A DNA stretch of 64,000 nt from Desulfobacterales bacterium (GCA_025454255.1 JALOOU010000014.1:20186-84185), one strand, 5' to 3'; counted from the stretch's first letter, positions 9,482 through 19,650 are shown. Numbers and translations: made by a program. The notes: generated by a model from the letters alone, not told the origin.

Positions 9482-10630
9482 ATGTTCGACTTCGACGAGG
9501 TGATCGACCGGCGCGGCACGGCCAGCGAGAAGTGGGAAAAATACCGCGGGCGGGAGGTCATTCCCATGTGGGTGGCGGACATGGATTTCCGCTCCCCGCC
9601 GGCGGTCGTCGAGGCCCTGCACCGCCGCGTCGCCCACGGCGTGTTCGGCTACACCGGCCCGCCGCCGGAGCTGGTCGCGGCCACGGTCGGCATGCTGGAG
9701 CGCGACCATGGCTGGCGGGTCGATCCGGACTGGATCGTCTGGCTTCCGGGGCTGGTGTGCGGCCTGAACGTCACCTGCCGGGCCGTCGGGGACGACGGGG
9801 ACGAGGTGGCCACCCTGACCCCCGTCTACCCGCCGTTTCTCTCCGCCCCCCAACACGCGGGACGCGGAGTGGTGCGGGTGCCGCTGCGCGAGGAGTCAAA
9901 CCGCTGGGGCATCGACTTCGACCGCCTGGAGGCGGCGCTCACCCCGCGAACTCGAATGTTCATGCTCTGCAACCCCCACAACCCGGTCGGCCGCGTCTTC
10001 GATCGCGCGGAACTGCAGCAGTTGGCCCAGCTGTGCCTGCGCCGCGAGCTGGTGATCTGCGCGGATGAAATCCACTGCGGATTGCTGCTCGACCCCGACA
10101 AACGCCACATCCCGATGGCCGCCCTCGGCCCCGAGGTGGCCGCGCGCACCATCACCCTGATGTCGCCCAGCAAGACCTTCAACCTGGCAGGCTTGGGGTG
10201 CGCGTTTGCCGTCATCCCCTCGGCGGAGCTGCGCGGACGCTTTCGGCAGGCCAAGGCCGGGATCGTGCCGATGCTCAACCCCTTCGGCTATCTGGCAGCG
10301 GCCGTGGCCTACCGGGAGTGCGAAGGCTGGCGGCGGGCCCTGATCGATTATCTCAGAGGCAACCGCGACCTGCTGGCCGGCGCCCTGAGCCGAATGCCCG
10401 GAGGGCTCGCCATGGCGCCGGTGGAGGGGACCTATCTGGCCTGGATCGATGTGCGCCCGGCAAACCTCGAGAACCCGGTGGGCTTTTTCGAAGAGGCCGG
10501 CGTGGGGCTACAGGACGGGCGCGATTTCGACGGGAAAGGGTTCGTGCGCCTGAACTTCGGCTGCCCGCGGGGGCTTCTGGGCGATGCCCTCGCGCGCATG
10601 CACCGGGCGCTCGCAACGCGCGTTGCGTGA
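9482..10630 (+). CDS. MalY/PatB-type PLP aminotransferase / C-S beta-lyase
   Basis: MWVADMDFRSPP, CNPHNPVGRV, SPSKTFNLAGL motifs. Confidence 0.92.
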   Translation: MFDFDEVIDRRGTASEKWEKYRGREVIPMWVADMDFRSPPAVVEALHRRVAHGVFGYTGPPPELVAATVGMLERDHGWRVDPDWIVWLPGLVCGLNVTCRAVGDDGDEVATLTPVYPPFLSAPQHAGRGVVRVPLREESNRWGIDFDRLEAALTPRTRMFMLCNPHNPVGRVFDRAELQQLAQLCLRRELVICADEIHCGLLLDPDKRHIPMAALGPEVAARTITLMSPSKTFNLAGLGCAFAVIPSAELRGRFRQAKAGIVPMLNPFGYLAAAVAYRECEGWRRALIDYLRGNRDLLAGALSRMPGGLAMAPVEGTYLAWIDVRPANLENPVGFFEEAGVGLQDGRDFDGKGFVRLNFGCPRGLLGDALARMHRALATRVA

Positions 10631-10665
10631 CGAAGGGGGGGCGCGTCCGCGGGCGGCGCTCCACT

Positions 10666-10935
10666 TTATGGTTCAGGCGGAGCCTGTTTTCGGCGCCGGG
10701 CGCCCGCAGCTTTTGGGGGAGCCGGTTTGGCGGCGGCTTTCGCCTCCCGCATCTGCTTTTCCCACTGCCGGCGCCTCTGAATGCGGTCCTGGAACTGGAT
10801 GGAGGTGCGGGCCTCTTCGCCGCTTGCCCAACGGATCACCATGTCGCTTTTCTCGATCGACATGACCGTAAAGAGCCCTTTTTCGTTCTCGTACGTCTCT
10901 CCGACCACAAACTCGAATTCGGCGGGTGGATACAT
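10666..10935 (-). CDS. Small conserved hypothetical protein
   Basis: MYPPAEFEFVVGETYENEKGLFTVMSI; GGGAGG RBS. Confidence 0.6.
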   Translation of the reverse strand: MYPPAEFEFVVGETYENEKGLFTVMSIEKSDMVIRWASGEEARTSIQFQDRIQRRRQWEKQMREAKAAAKPAPPKAAGARRRKQAPPEP

Positions 10936-11007
10936 TTTGCCTCCCTCAGGTACCGGTTGTCCTCGCGCCCGGCGGTCCATGTGCGTGCCCCAACGGCAAA
11001 CGGCAAG

Positions 11008-11042
11008 AAAAAAACCACCGCACGTTGAACCGTGTGGTGGTT
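11008..11042 (-). terminator. Rho-independent terminator
   Basis: 12-bp stem AACCACCACACGG / CCGTGCGGTGGTT region with 6-nt loop, followed by T-run on minus strand. Confidence 0.75.
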
Positions 11043-11121
11043 GGGCCCTACGCTGCAGAAGGGTGTTGCGCCGACTCGATCGGTGGCCGCTTCCCGCTGG
11101 GTTCGGTGGCGAGACTCGTTT
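11008..11121 (-). ncRNA. Putative small RNA or leader/attenuator, ~114 nt
   Basis: Preceded by TTGACA-17-TAGGTT (11156..11128, minus) and ended by a strong terminator; no coding potential seen. Confidence 0.4.
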
Positions 11122-11347
11122 GCATTCAACCTATGCCCTGTGCGTGGCCGTGTCAACACAATTATCCTCGATTAGCTGGGGTGCAACCCGCCGCCGCCGA
11201 TCAGCAGCGGCGGCGCTTTGGGCGCAAGGCGTTGTGCAGCGGATGCGCCAGCTTTCCCTATGGCTGCGCGATGGGGATCCCCCCGAGGATGACCGTTCGG
11301 GGCGGCGACGCCCCTCGCCACGGCGGACCGCCGTGTCAGGATTTGAC

Positions 11348-11536
11348 TCAGCTTTTTTTCGAAAGGGAACAGCCGCCCCCGGTCGGGGGCGCTGCGCTCT
11401 CCTTTGTGCCCGCGGCGCGCTCCACGTTTGGGCTCTTGCAGGTGGGGCAGGCCACCGGTTTGCGCGCTTGGCTCCAGGAAAGAAAAAGATCGAACGTATC
11501 GCCGCAGTGCCTGCAGCTAAAGCTCAGCAAGGGCAT
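11348..11536 (-). CDS. FmdB-like zinc-ribbon protein
   Basis: MPLLSFSCRHCGDTF...VACPTCKSPNV. Confidence 0.75.
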   Translation of the reverse strand: MPLLSFSCRHCGDTFDLFLSWSQARKPVACPTCKSPNVERAAGTKESAAPPTGGGCSLSKKS

Positions 11537-11623
11537 GGGTCCTCCGGTACGTTGTACCTCCGCGGCCGGGCGCGGCGGCCCTGCGGCCAAAGCAAAAAGC
11601 GGTCGGCCCTGGCATCCGAGCCG

Positions 11624-12004
11624 TCAGCGGCCCGCTAGAATCAAATCGGCCATCTTGAAAATGGTGGTGCCCTCCTGGAGGGCACCACCGAAAACATTCG
11701 TTCCTTTATGCGTGAGCGATCCGTGCAGATGCACCCGGATCTCGTTTCCACGCCGTTTCACATCGCCGCCGATGCCGTTTATTTCGAAGAGCCCCTCGAA
11801 TTCGGTTTTACCCAGTTGCGGCGGGATATCGGCTGTCGTCGGATAGACGGCCACGACCGTGGTGCACGACCCGACGCACGACACCACATAGGCTTCCTGC
11901 AGCTTCTCCCGCTCCAGAAACTCTTTCAACGAGCGATGCAACACCGCGCCGGGGCCCAATGAGAGGCGATACCATTTAAGGTCTGTCAACCGCTCTATCT
12001 CCAT
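11624..12004 (-). CDS. PPC/DUF296-domain protein
   Basis: SLGPGAVLHRSLKEFLEREKLQEAYVVSCVGS...HLHGSLTHKGTNVFGGAL. Confidence 0.8.
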   Translation of the reverse strand: MEIERLTDLKWYRLSLGPGAVLHRSLKEFLEREKLQEAYVVSCVGSCTTVVAVYPTTADIPPQLGKTEFEGLFEINGIGGDVKRRGNEIRVHLHGSLTHKGTNVFGGALQEGTTIFKMADLILAGR

Positions 12005-12017
12005 CGGCAGCCTCCGT

Positions 12018-12944
12018 CTAGCGAATACCGTACTTGCGTTTGAGGTCGAAGCGCTCGATCACCGCCTCCATGGCCTTGCGGGTCTCGGGGGACACATCCG
12101 GAATCGGTGCGCGGCAATAGCCGGCCGGCAAACCCAGCAAGCGCACCATCGCCTTGGTGGCCACCGGATTGGGGGCTGAATAGACCGCCTCCATCAGGGG
12201 CAGAAGTTCGAAATAAAGGGCCCGGCAGCGCTCCACCTGCTCCCAGCTTCTCCACGGTTTGGACATTTCGGCTATTTCGCGCGGCGCCACATTGCCGGTC
12301 ACATTCGCCGTTCCGCTGCCGCCGAGCGCCAGGGTGGGAATCGTCAAGGCATACGCGGGCGAGTCGCAGCAGAGCAGTTGAATGCGCCCGCCGGTCCCCT
12401 CCATGACGGCCGCCAATTGGGAAACATCCGGCATCGCCTCCTTGTCGGCCACCAGGTTGGGGCACTCTTCCGCGAGGCGGATAATCGTCTCCGGGTTGAT
12501 GTTGACCACCACGCGGGCGGGATTGTTGTAGAGCGCGACCGAAATCTCCACCGCGTCGCAGACGGTTTTCAGGTACAGATAGACCGCGTTTTGAGGAGGC
12601 GTCACATAGGGGGGCGGGACGATGACGATGCCGTCGGCGTCATGCTCCTGCGCATAGCGCGCCAAATCCACAGTGGCCTCGGTCGATCCCATGGTGACCC
12701 CGAAGAAGACGGGGATTTTCCCGCTGCAATACGGCCCCAATTCGCGAATGATCCCCTTGCGCTCCTCCAGGGTAAGGGTGGTGGGCTCTCCCGTGGACCC
12801 CATGATCAACACAGCGGATGTATGGTTGGCCGATTGGAAATCGATGAGACGCTTGTAGCCGTCCATGTCCACTTTCCCCTGGGGCGTGAAGGGGGTGATG
12901 ATGGCGACCCAGGACCCCTCGGGTCTGATCAGTTCTCTGCTCAT
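12018..12944 (-). CDS. DapA/NAL-family aldolase-like protein
   Basis: GSTGEPTTLTLEER, YNNPARVVVNI, DKEAMPD motifs. Confidence 0.9.
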   Translation of the reverse strand: MSRELIRPEGSWVAIITPFTPQGKVDMDGYKRLIDFQSANHTSAVLIMGSTGEPTTLTLEERKGIIRELGPYCSGKIPVFFGVTMGSTEATVDLARYAQEHDADGIVIVPPPYVTPPQNAVYLYLKTVCDAVEISVALYNNPARVVVNINPETIIRLAEECPNLVADKEAMPDVSQLAAVMEGTGGRIQLLCCDSPAYALTIPTLALGGSGTANVTGNVAPREIAEMSKPWRSWEQVERCRALYFELLPLMEAVYSAPNPVATKAMVRLLGLPAGYCRAPIPDVSPETRKAMEAVIERFDLKRKYGIR

Positions 12945-12978
12945 CCGAGCACCTCCTTGTCGTGATGGCCGGGTGGCC

Positions 12979-14862
12979 TCAAGCGACCGCCGCGCGGGCG
13001 GATTTTTTCCGACGGGCCGATACCAAAGCGCCGCCGGCCAAAAGAGTGAAACCGACGAGCCCTCCGAGATTGCTGGCCAATCCGGGTGTAATCAGAAGAA
13101 TGGCGCAACCAAAGAGGGCGGCGCGAAACAGCCGGCCGAGCTTTGCAAACAGCCAGCCCTGAAAGGAAGCCGAGAGCGCGATGACGCCGACCATGGCCGT
13201 GCCGAACTCGAAGAGGATGCCGGGCCACGCCCCCTGCATGAGAAGGCTGCTGTCGAATATGAACACAAAAGGGATGAAGAACGCCACAAAACAGAGCTTG
13301 ACTGCTGCAAAACCGATTTTGATGATATCTTCCTGGGCGATTTCCGCAGCGGCGTAAACGGCGATGGCCACCGGCGGGGTCACCATGGAGAGCACGCCGA
13401 AATAAAAGACGAAAAAATGGGCCGGCAACACGTCGAAACCCAACTGGACCAGGGAGGGAACGCCCAGCGTCGCCACGATGATATAGGCCACCGTTGTGGG
13501 GGTTCCCATCCCCATGATGATGGATGCGATCATCACCAGCATGAGCGCCACGATAACATGGCCGCCGGATGAGCGGATGATAATCGAGCTGATGTTCAGA
13601 CCGATGCCCGTCATGGTCACCACGCCGATGATGATTCCGGCGGCGGCGCAGGCGGTCGCGATCAGGACCGTGCGCTCCGCGCTTTCTTTGAGCGCCGCGA
13701 GAATCCGCCGCAGGTTCATGCGCGTTTTTTTTGAGAAGAAGGTGACCAGGATCGTGCTTGCAGTTGCTGCAAACGCGGCGAGGAAAGGGGTGTATCCCAG
13801 GATCATGGCGGCCAAAAGCACCAGGATCGGCAAGAGCAGGTAACTGCGCTTGAACGCCTGCCGCATCAGCGGCAACTCCGACGGCTCGAGCCCTTTCAAG
13901 CCCTTTTGCGCCGCTTCGAAATCGATCATGAAAATCAGGGACGAAAAATAGAGCAGTGACGGGATCAGGGCGGCCGCGCAGATCTTGAGATAGGGTATTC
14001 CCAGAATATCGGCCATCAAAAAGGCGGCTGCGCCCATGATCGGGGGCATGAGCTGGCCGCCGGTGCTGGCGGAGGCCTCGACCGCTCCGGCAAACGACGC
14101 CGAATAGCCGAGGCGTTTCATCAGCGGAATGGTAAACGTTCCCGTGGCATAGACATTGGCAGCTGCCGAGCCGGAGATGGAGCCGAAAAAGGCGCTCGTC
14201 AGCACCGCTATTTTAGCGGGCCCGCCGCGGTACCGACCCGCCAGGGCGCGGCCCATGTCCATGATCACATCGCCTGCGCCGGTTTTTTCCAAAAAGGTGC
14301 CGAAGATGATGAAAATGATGATATAGGTCGAGGCTACGCCGACCGGCAGCGAGTAGATCCCATTGAGCCCGAAGCTCATGTAGTCGATGACATCGACGAC
14401 CGTAAACCCTTTATGGGCCAGCATATGCGGCATATAGGGCCCTAAAAAGGCGTAGGCGAGCGCCGCCACGGTGACCGCCGACAGGACCCAGCCGACCACG
14501 CGGCGGGTGAGCTCCAGGATCAGAATCACCCCGGCCCCCCCGGCGACGAGCTGCCAGGCGCTGAGCGGGTCCACCATGCTCAGCCGCTCCGCATTGACCT
14601 CATGCCCGGCAGCCACCGTGCCGAAGCAGACCAGGCAGATCAACGCCAGGGCGATGTCCGGCCACGAAGCGCCCCCCGGCTGCTTGCGACCCCGGGACGA
14701 ATACATCGCAAAACCGAGCGCCATGGCGAAGGTGACGAAGACCGGCCGGTGCAGGTAGGCGACCGGCATGCCGAAGGCGGTGGTCCACAGGTGGTAGGCC
14801 GAAAAGGCCACGCATCCGGCGGCGGCGGCATGCCGGATCACCGCTGATTTTTTTTCGCCCAT
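12979..14862 (-). CDS. TRAP transporter fused permease (TAXI-associated)
   Basis: Multi-TM; GSISGSAAANVYATGTFTIPLMKRLGYSASFAGAVEASASTGGQLMPPIMG. Confidence 0.95.
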   Translation of the reverse strand: MGEKKSAVIRHAAAAGCVAFSAYHLWTTAFGMPVAYLHRPVFVTFAMALGFAMYSSRGRKQPGGASWPDIALALICLVCFGTVAAGHEVNAERLSMVDPLSAWQLVAGGAGVILILELTRRVVGWVLSAVTVAALAYAFLGPYMPHMLAHKGFTVVDVIDYMSFGLNGIYSLPVGVASTYIIIFIIFGTFLEKTGAGDVIMDMGRALAGRYRGGPAKIAVLTSAFFGSISGSAAANVYATGTFTIPLMKRLGYSASFAGAVEASASTGGQLMPPIMGAAAFLMADILGIPYLKICAAALIPSLLYFSSLIFMIDFEAAQKGLKGLEPSELPLMRQAFKRSYLLLPILVLLAAMILGYTPFLAAFAATASTILVTFFSKKTRMNLRRILAALKESAERTVLIATACAAAGIIIGVVTMTGIGLNISSIIIRSSGGHVIVALMLVMIASIIMGMGTPTTVAYIIVATLGVPSLVQLGFDVLPAHFFVFYFGVLSMVTPPVAIAVYAAAEIAQEDIIKIGFAAVKLCFVAFFIPFVFIFDSSLLMQGAWPGILFEFGTAMVGVIALSASFQGWLFAKLGRLFRAALFGCAILLITPGLASNLGGLVGFTLLAGGALVSARRKKSARAAVA

Positions 14863-14873
14863 AGCCCCGTTTT

Positions 14874-15854
14874 CTATTTCATGACGCCCCGTTCGCGGTA
14901 GTATTTCTCGGCCCCCGGGTGGAGCGGGCCGCCCACATTCTGCCACGCGGTTGCCGGGTCGTAGCTGCCGTAGGTTTGATGAATGCTGCGGACCCGGTCC
15001 CTGTTTTCGCTGAGCGATTTCGTGAACGCGTGGACCTGGGCCTCCGGCAGCGAGGCCTGCGCAACGACGATGACCGCCTCGGCCATGTGCGGGGTGTCCT
15101 TCTCCACAAAGTAGTATTTATCCTTGGGCAGATTGATCTTCACATAGTTGTGGTCGGTTTTTAGCTGGTCCAGCACAGCGGGGGCGATCGGCAGCATCCT
15201 CATTTTGGTGGTCGTGGCGAGCTCCACGATCGCCGACACCATCGGGCCGATCCAGGCATCGGCGTGGCCGTCCTTGATGAGGTTGGAGGCCTCGGCGTAG
15301 GAGACGAACGAAACCGAGCCCCCCCACGCCTTGATGTCGTCGAAGGTCATTCCGTATTTGGCGAGCATCCGTTCGGCGGCCACCGACGGCGAGGACCCCT
15401 TGGTCGTGGTCAGGATGCGGATGCCGCGCTTCTTCGACTTGATCTCCTCGATGGAGGCGATGGGGCTCTCCTGCTTCACCAGGAAAAAGCTCATGGGTAT
15501 GTCCGCCAGAAAGGCCACCGCGCGCAGATTTTCCATTTTTCCCTTTTCCGCGTAGGCCCCCTTGCCGTTGAGCGCCTCAGCGTAGAGGCTGGCCATCGTC
15601 AAGCCCACGTCGGCCTTGCCCATGTTCACCTTGGCGATGTTTTCGACGGCGCCGCCCGTGGTGACGGTCACAATGGCCTGGGGGTATATCTGTTTGGCCA
15701 TCTCCCCCATGGCGCCGCCAAGGGAGTACCAGTCGCCCCCCATGGGCCCGGAAGTGACGTTGAAGGTTTTGACATCGGCGGCGTGCGCGGTCCCTGCGGC
15801 GGCCGCCGCCAGCAGAACCAGCAGATACAACGGCAGGCTTCTTTTTGCAGCCAT
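14874..15854 (-). CDS. TAXI-family TRAP transporter solute-binding protein
   Basis: Signal peptide; FNVTSGPMGGDWYSLGGAMGEMAKQIYP...VTTGGAVENI. Confidence 0.93.
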   Translation of the reverse strand: MAAKRSLPLYLLVLLAAAAAGTAHAADVKTFNVTSGPMGGDWYSLGGAMGEMAKQIYPQAIVTVTTGGAVENIAKVNMGKADVGLTMASLYAEALNGKGAYAEKGKMENLRAVAFLADIPMSFFLVKQESPIASIEEIKSKKRGIRILTTTKGSSPSVAAERMLAKYGMTFDDIKAWGGSVSFVSYAEASNLIKDGHADAWIGPMVSAIVELATTTKMRMLPIAPAVLDQLKTDHNYVKINLPKDKYYFVEKDTPHMAEAVIVVAQASLPEAQVHAFTKSLSENRDRVRSIHQTYGSYDPATAWQNVGGPLHPGAEKYYRERGVMK

Positions 15855-16044
15855 CTTGATCTCCTTTCTTTATGGGTGGGCTCGTAAAAAGTCCCCGCCA
15901 CAGACGACGTTGAAAAAAGCCCACGATCAAGGCGCGCGGCGTCCGTGTTGCGAGGCGGTTCCCGCCAAGACGGGAGCCTATCGACCATCCCGCCAGGGCG
16001 GGGCCTTCGGCCGTTGGGCGGAGTCGTGAAACCAGTTCTCGTCA

Positions 16045-16539
16045 TTACTGCTTGTAGCCGATCGCGCGCAGCAGCCCTTTGCGCTTCTGGATGTCCGCTT
16101 CGGTTTCGATGCCCTTGGACGCGAACCCGTCGATGACCCCCAAAATACCCCGACCCTGGTCGGTCTCCCCGATCACCACCTGCAGCGGGTTGGCGGTGGC
16201 GCAGAAGATGCGGCAGACTTCGGGCAGGTTGCGGATGGCGTTGAGCACATTGATCGGGTACATCTGCTTCATGAAGACGATAAAGCTGTGGCCGGCGGCC
16301 AGGGCGAAGGCGTTTTTCGTGGCCAGCGCCACCAGCTCCGGGTCGGTGCCGCTGTGGCGCACCAGGCAGACGTCGGAGGCCTCGCAGAAGGCCAGGCCGA
16401 ACTGGGCGCCGGGCACCGTCGACACCATGGCCTCGTGCATGTCCTCCACGGTCTTGATGAAGTGCGACTGCCCTAATATCAGGTTCAGCTGGTTGGGGTT
16501 GTCGATTGTGACGATTTTGATATCCATTTTGATATCCAT
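16045..16539 (-). CDS. Adenosine-specific kinase-like family (PF04008-type)
   Basis: GLAFCEASDVCLVRHSGTDPEL...GHSFIVFMKQMYPINVLNAI...GRGILGVIDG; AGGAGG RBS. Confidence 0.85.
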   Translation of the reverse strand: MDIKMDIKIVTIDNPNQLNLILGQSHFIKTVEDMHEAMVSTVPGAQFGLAFCEASDVCLVRHSGTDPELVALATKNAFALAAGHSFIVFMKQMYPINVLNAIRNLPEVCRIFCATANPLQVVIGETDQGRGILGVIDGFASKGIETEADIQKRKGLLRAIGYKQ

Positions 16540-16555
16540 GGGTTCCTCCTCCGTG

Positions 16556-17566
16556 TTAGCCCCCGATCGACCGCATCTGACAGCACACATGCGCCGGCTC
16601 GCCCACGGACAGGTGGTGGTCCGAGGGCTTGCATTGAATGGTCTTAAAGAAGATCTCCGCCAGATCGTCGTCGCTGCAGCCGCTGCGCATCGGCCCCTTG
16701 AGGTCCTCCTGGCAGTCGGACATGAGGCAGGGCCGCAGCTGGCCGTTGGCGGTGAGCCGCAGCCGGTTGCACCGGTCGCAGAAATGGCGGCTGATGGCTG
16801 AGATAAAGCCGATTTCGCCGCGGGCTCCCTCGATGCGGAAGCGGCGGGCCGGGCCGTCGTGCTCGGAGCGGGGCACGGGGATGAGCGTCCCCAAGGCTGC
16901 GATGCGCCGCATGATCTCGGGCGCGAGCAGGGTGGGCTTGCCCGCGAAGTGGGAGCGGCCGATCGGCATGAATTCGATGAAGCGCACGTGGAAGGGGTGG
17001 TCCCAGCAGAGCCGCGCCAGGTCGATCAGTTCGTCGTCGTTGACGCCGTGCAGTACCACGGCATTGAGCTTGATGGGCTGAAACCCGAGGGACTCCGCGG
17101 CCAGAATCCCTTCCCAGACCCGGCCGAAGAAGTCCCTGCCGGTGATGGCCCGGTAGCGCTCGGGCCGAAGGGTGTCGAGGCTGACGTTCAGCCGCGTGAC
17201 GCCGGCGCTGCGGATGCGCTCGACGGTCTCCGTGAGCAGGACCCCGTTGGTGGTCAGCGAAATATCGCGCAAACCGGGCACGGCGGCCAGTTCGGCCAGA
17301 AAATCGCAGACGCCCCTGCGGACCAGCGGCTCGCCGCCCGTCACCCGCACCTTGGTGATCCCCAGGCGCACCGCCACCCGGACGATGCGCAGGATCTCCT
17401 CGTAGCGCAGGATGGCGGCGTGGGCCAGGCGCGGGACGGCCTCTTCCGGCAGGCAGTAGCCGCAGGCCAGGTTGCAACGATCCGTGATGGACACGCGCAG
17501 ATAGTTCAGGTGGCGGTTGCAGGCATCGACCAGGCGGGTGGGCGGGCGTTGGTTCATGGGATCCAT
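16556..17566 (-). CDS. moaA: GTP 3',8-cyclase (molybdenum cofactor biosynthesis)
   Basis: Radical SAM CNLACGYC, VRVTGGEPLVR, CDRCNRLRLTANGQLRPCL. Confidence 0.96.
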   Translation of the reverse strand: MDPMNQRPPTRLVDACNRHLNYLRVSITDRCNLACGYCLPEEAVPRLAHAAILRYEEILRIVRVAVRLGITKVRVTGGEPLVRRGVCDFLAELAAVPGLRDISLTTNGVLLTETVERIRSAGVTRLNVSLDTLRPERYRAITGRDFFGRVWEGILAAESLGFQPIKLNAVVLHGVNDDELIDLARLCWDHPFHVRFIEFMPIGRSHFAGKPTLLAPEIMRRIAALGTLIPVPRSEHDGPARRFRIEGARGEIGFISAISRHFCDRCNRLRLTANGQLRPCLMSDCQEDLKGPMRSGCSDDDLAEIFFKTIQCKPSDHHLSVGEPAHVCCQMRSIGG

Positions 17567-17576
17567 GCGGGCGGGG

Positions 17577-17912
17577 CTACTCGAACTGTTTCAAACCGGC
17601 AGCCACGGTGTCGGTGATCGGGATGATCGAGGAGAAGTTGCTTACATCGAATATCTCGCGGACATAGGCGGTGAGCGCACTCAGCACCACTTTGCCGTTG
17701 GCGGCCTGCAGCCCCTTGACGGTGAGTAGGATGACCCGCAGGCCGGCGCTGCTGATGTAGTCCAGCCCGCCGAGGTCGAAGAGCAGACGGGTGTTGCCCT
17801 GCTCCATCAGCCCCTTGATCGTCCTTTCGGCCAGCGGGGCCGACTCCGCATCCAACCGCCCCGATAGTTTGACGCAAACCACCCCGTTGGTCTCATGATG
17901 AGCGATGTCCAT
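17577..17912 (-). CDS. STAS-domain anti-sigma factor antagonist
   Basis: LLFDLGGLDYISSAGLRVILLTVKGLQ. Confidence 0.88.
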   Translation of the reverse strand: MDIAHHETNGVVCVKLSGRLDAESAPLAERTIKGLMEQGNTRLLFDLGGLDYISSAGLRVILLTVKGLQAANGKVVLSALTAYVREIFDVSNFSSIIPITDTVAAGLKQFE

Positions 17913-18061
17913 CTGCCCCCTCCCGCCGAAAATGCCGTGGCCCAAGCGATGCAAGAGATCTATCTCAGCTGCGGCCGTATTTCAAGGGCGCCGCGCGGCT
18001 CGGCGCATCCCTGCGCGGGGAGCCCCGAGAGGCAGTGTGCGGGGGATGACGGCAGCGCGCT

Positions 18062-19087
18062 TCAGCCGGCCGCCTCGCGGGCGCCGCTGAAATGTGCGAC
18101 GATGGCGGCGCAAAGCCCCGGGATGGTGTACTCCGCGGCGACGAGGCCCACCTCGAATCCGAGCTGCCGGGCGGTTTCGGCTGTGACCGGCCCGATGCAG
18201 GCGGCGGGCAGGCCGGATGCGAGCTCGGCCGCACGGTCCGGGGGCAGCAGCGCCTTGAAATTCTTTACGGTCGAGGAGCTGGTGAAGGTCACCAGATCGA
18301 TGTCGCGCTGGCTCAGGTGTTCGACCAGCTGCGCGGCGTCGGCCGATGCCCGGCGGGTCTGGTAGGCGGCCACCTCCTGCACGACGGCTCCCATGGCGGC
18401 CAGCGCCACGGGCAGTGTCGGGCGCGCCTCCTGGGCGCGCGGCAGCAGGATGTGCCGGCCGCGGATGTCATGGGCCCGGAAGGCGGCGATGACAGACTCG
18501 GCCACGTAGGCCTCCGGGACCAGGTCGCTCGACAGCCCGAAGGACCTGAGCCGTTCGGCGGTGGCCGGCCCGATGGCCGCGGTGCGGATTCGGCCCAGGG
18601 CGCGCACGTCTTTGCCGGAACGGAAGAGGCGGTCGAAAAAACGGCTCACCCCGTTGACGCTGGTGAAGATGATCCAGTCGACGTCCGCCAGCCCCGCGAT
18701 GGCCGCATCCAGCGGACCGCTGTCGTCGGGGGGGGCCGTCTCGATCGTGGGGCACTCCAGGCAGTCCGCGCCTAAATTTGAAAGGCTGCGCACCAGATCG
18801 CTCGCCTGCTCGCGCGAGCGGGTCACAACGATGCGCCGGCCCAAGAGCGGCCGGCGCTGTTCGAACCACTGGAGCTTGCCCCGCAGGCCGACGACCTCCC
18901 CGACCACGATGATGGCCGGCGCCGTGAGGCCCGCTTTTTCGACTCTGTCGGCGATGTCCGCCAGCGTGCCGCTGACCGTCACCTGGGCCGGGGTGGTCCC
19001 CCAGCGCACCGCGGCCACGGGGGTCTGCGGCGAGCGGCCGTTGGCGGTGAGTTCGCGCACGATGTTCGGCAGGTTCTTCACCCCCAT
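18062..19087 (-). CDS. hemD: Uroporphyrinogen-III synthase with CobA C-terminal tail: 3' part of an interrupted cobA-hemD fusion
   Basis: Begins [35 protein letters not shown] (SUMT C-terminal region), then [16 protein letters not shown]...FTSVNGV (HemD); out of frame with the 5' part because of a 47-bp duplication. Confidence 0.88.
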   Translation of the reverse strand: MGVKNLPNIVRELTANGRSPQTPVAAVRWGTTPAQVTVSGTLADIADRVEKAGLTAPAIIVVGEVVGLRGKLQWFEQRRPLLGRRIVVTRSREQASDLVRSLSNLGADCLECPTIETAPPDDSGPLDAAIAGLADVDWIIFTSVNGVSRFFDRLFRSGKDVRALGRIRTAAIGPATAERLRSFGLSSDLVPEAYVAESVIAAFRAHDIRGRHILLPRAQEARPTLPVALAAMGAVVQEVAAYQTRRASADAAQLVEHLSQRDIDLVTFTSSSTVKNFKALLPPDRAAELASGLPAACIGPVTAETARQLGFEVGLVAAEYTIPGLCAAIVAHFSGAREAAG

Positions 19088-19158
19088 GAAGAAGACCAGC
19101 GTTCCGATGCCTTCGGCAGGTTCTTCACCCCCATGAAGAAGACCAGCGTTCCGATGCC
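19065..19158. repeat. Perfect 47-bp tandem duplication (19065-19111 and 19112-19158)
   Basis: Both copies read ttcggcaggttcttcacccccatgaagaagaccagcgttccgatgcc; 47 mod 3 = 2. Confidence 0.97.
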
Positions 19159-19650
19159 GCGGGCCAGGGCGGACCAGTCGATGTTCGACTCCGGCTTGGT
19201 CGGGTCCTCGTGGCCGGTGACGAAGGCGATCGTGGCCGTGAGCCGGCGGTGGCTGAGAGGGATGCCGGCGTAGGCGGAGGCCGCCACGGCCGAGGTGACG
19301 CCGGGCACGACCTCGAACGGGATGCCGGCCTCCACCAGCACCTCCGCCTCCTCGCCGCCGCGGCCGAAGACGAAGGGGTCGCCCCCCTTGAGGCGGGTGA
19401 CCACCTTGGCCTCGCGCGCCTTGCGCAGGATCAAGGCGTTGATCTCATCCTGGGGCAGGGTGTGGTCGCCGCCCTTCTTGCCGACGTAGATCAGCTCCGC
19501 GCCCGCAGCGGCGTGTTTGAGGAGCGCGGGCGCGGCCAGGTAGTCGTAGATCACGACGTCGGCCTTGGCCAGGCACTCCAACCCCTTGAGGGTCATGAGC
19601 CCGGGATCGCCGGGCCCGGCTCCAACCAGATAGACGATCGGTGGTTTCAT
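19078..19650 (-). CDS. cobA: Uroporphyrinogen-III C-methyltransferase, 5' part of interrupted cobA-hemD fusion
   Basis: [56 protein letters not shown]. Confidence 0.92.
   Translation of the reverse strand: MKPPIVYLVGAGPGDPGLMTLKGLECLAKADVVIYDYLAAPALLKHAAAGAELIYVGKKGGDHTLPQDEINALILRKAREAKVVTRLKGGDPFVFGRGGEEAEVLVEAGIPFEVVPGVTSAVAASAYAGIPLSHRRLTATIAFVTGHEDPTKPESNIDWSALARGIGTLVFFMGVKNLPKASERWSSSWG

Noticed and set aside
15880-16030. Intergenic segment with short GC hairpins (cccgccagggcgggg etc.)
   Set aside because: Could be a degraded repeat, but arms are short and no clear ends or second copy were found.
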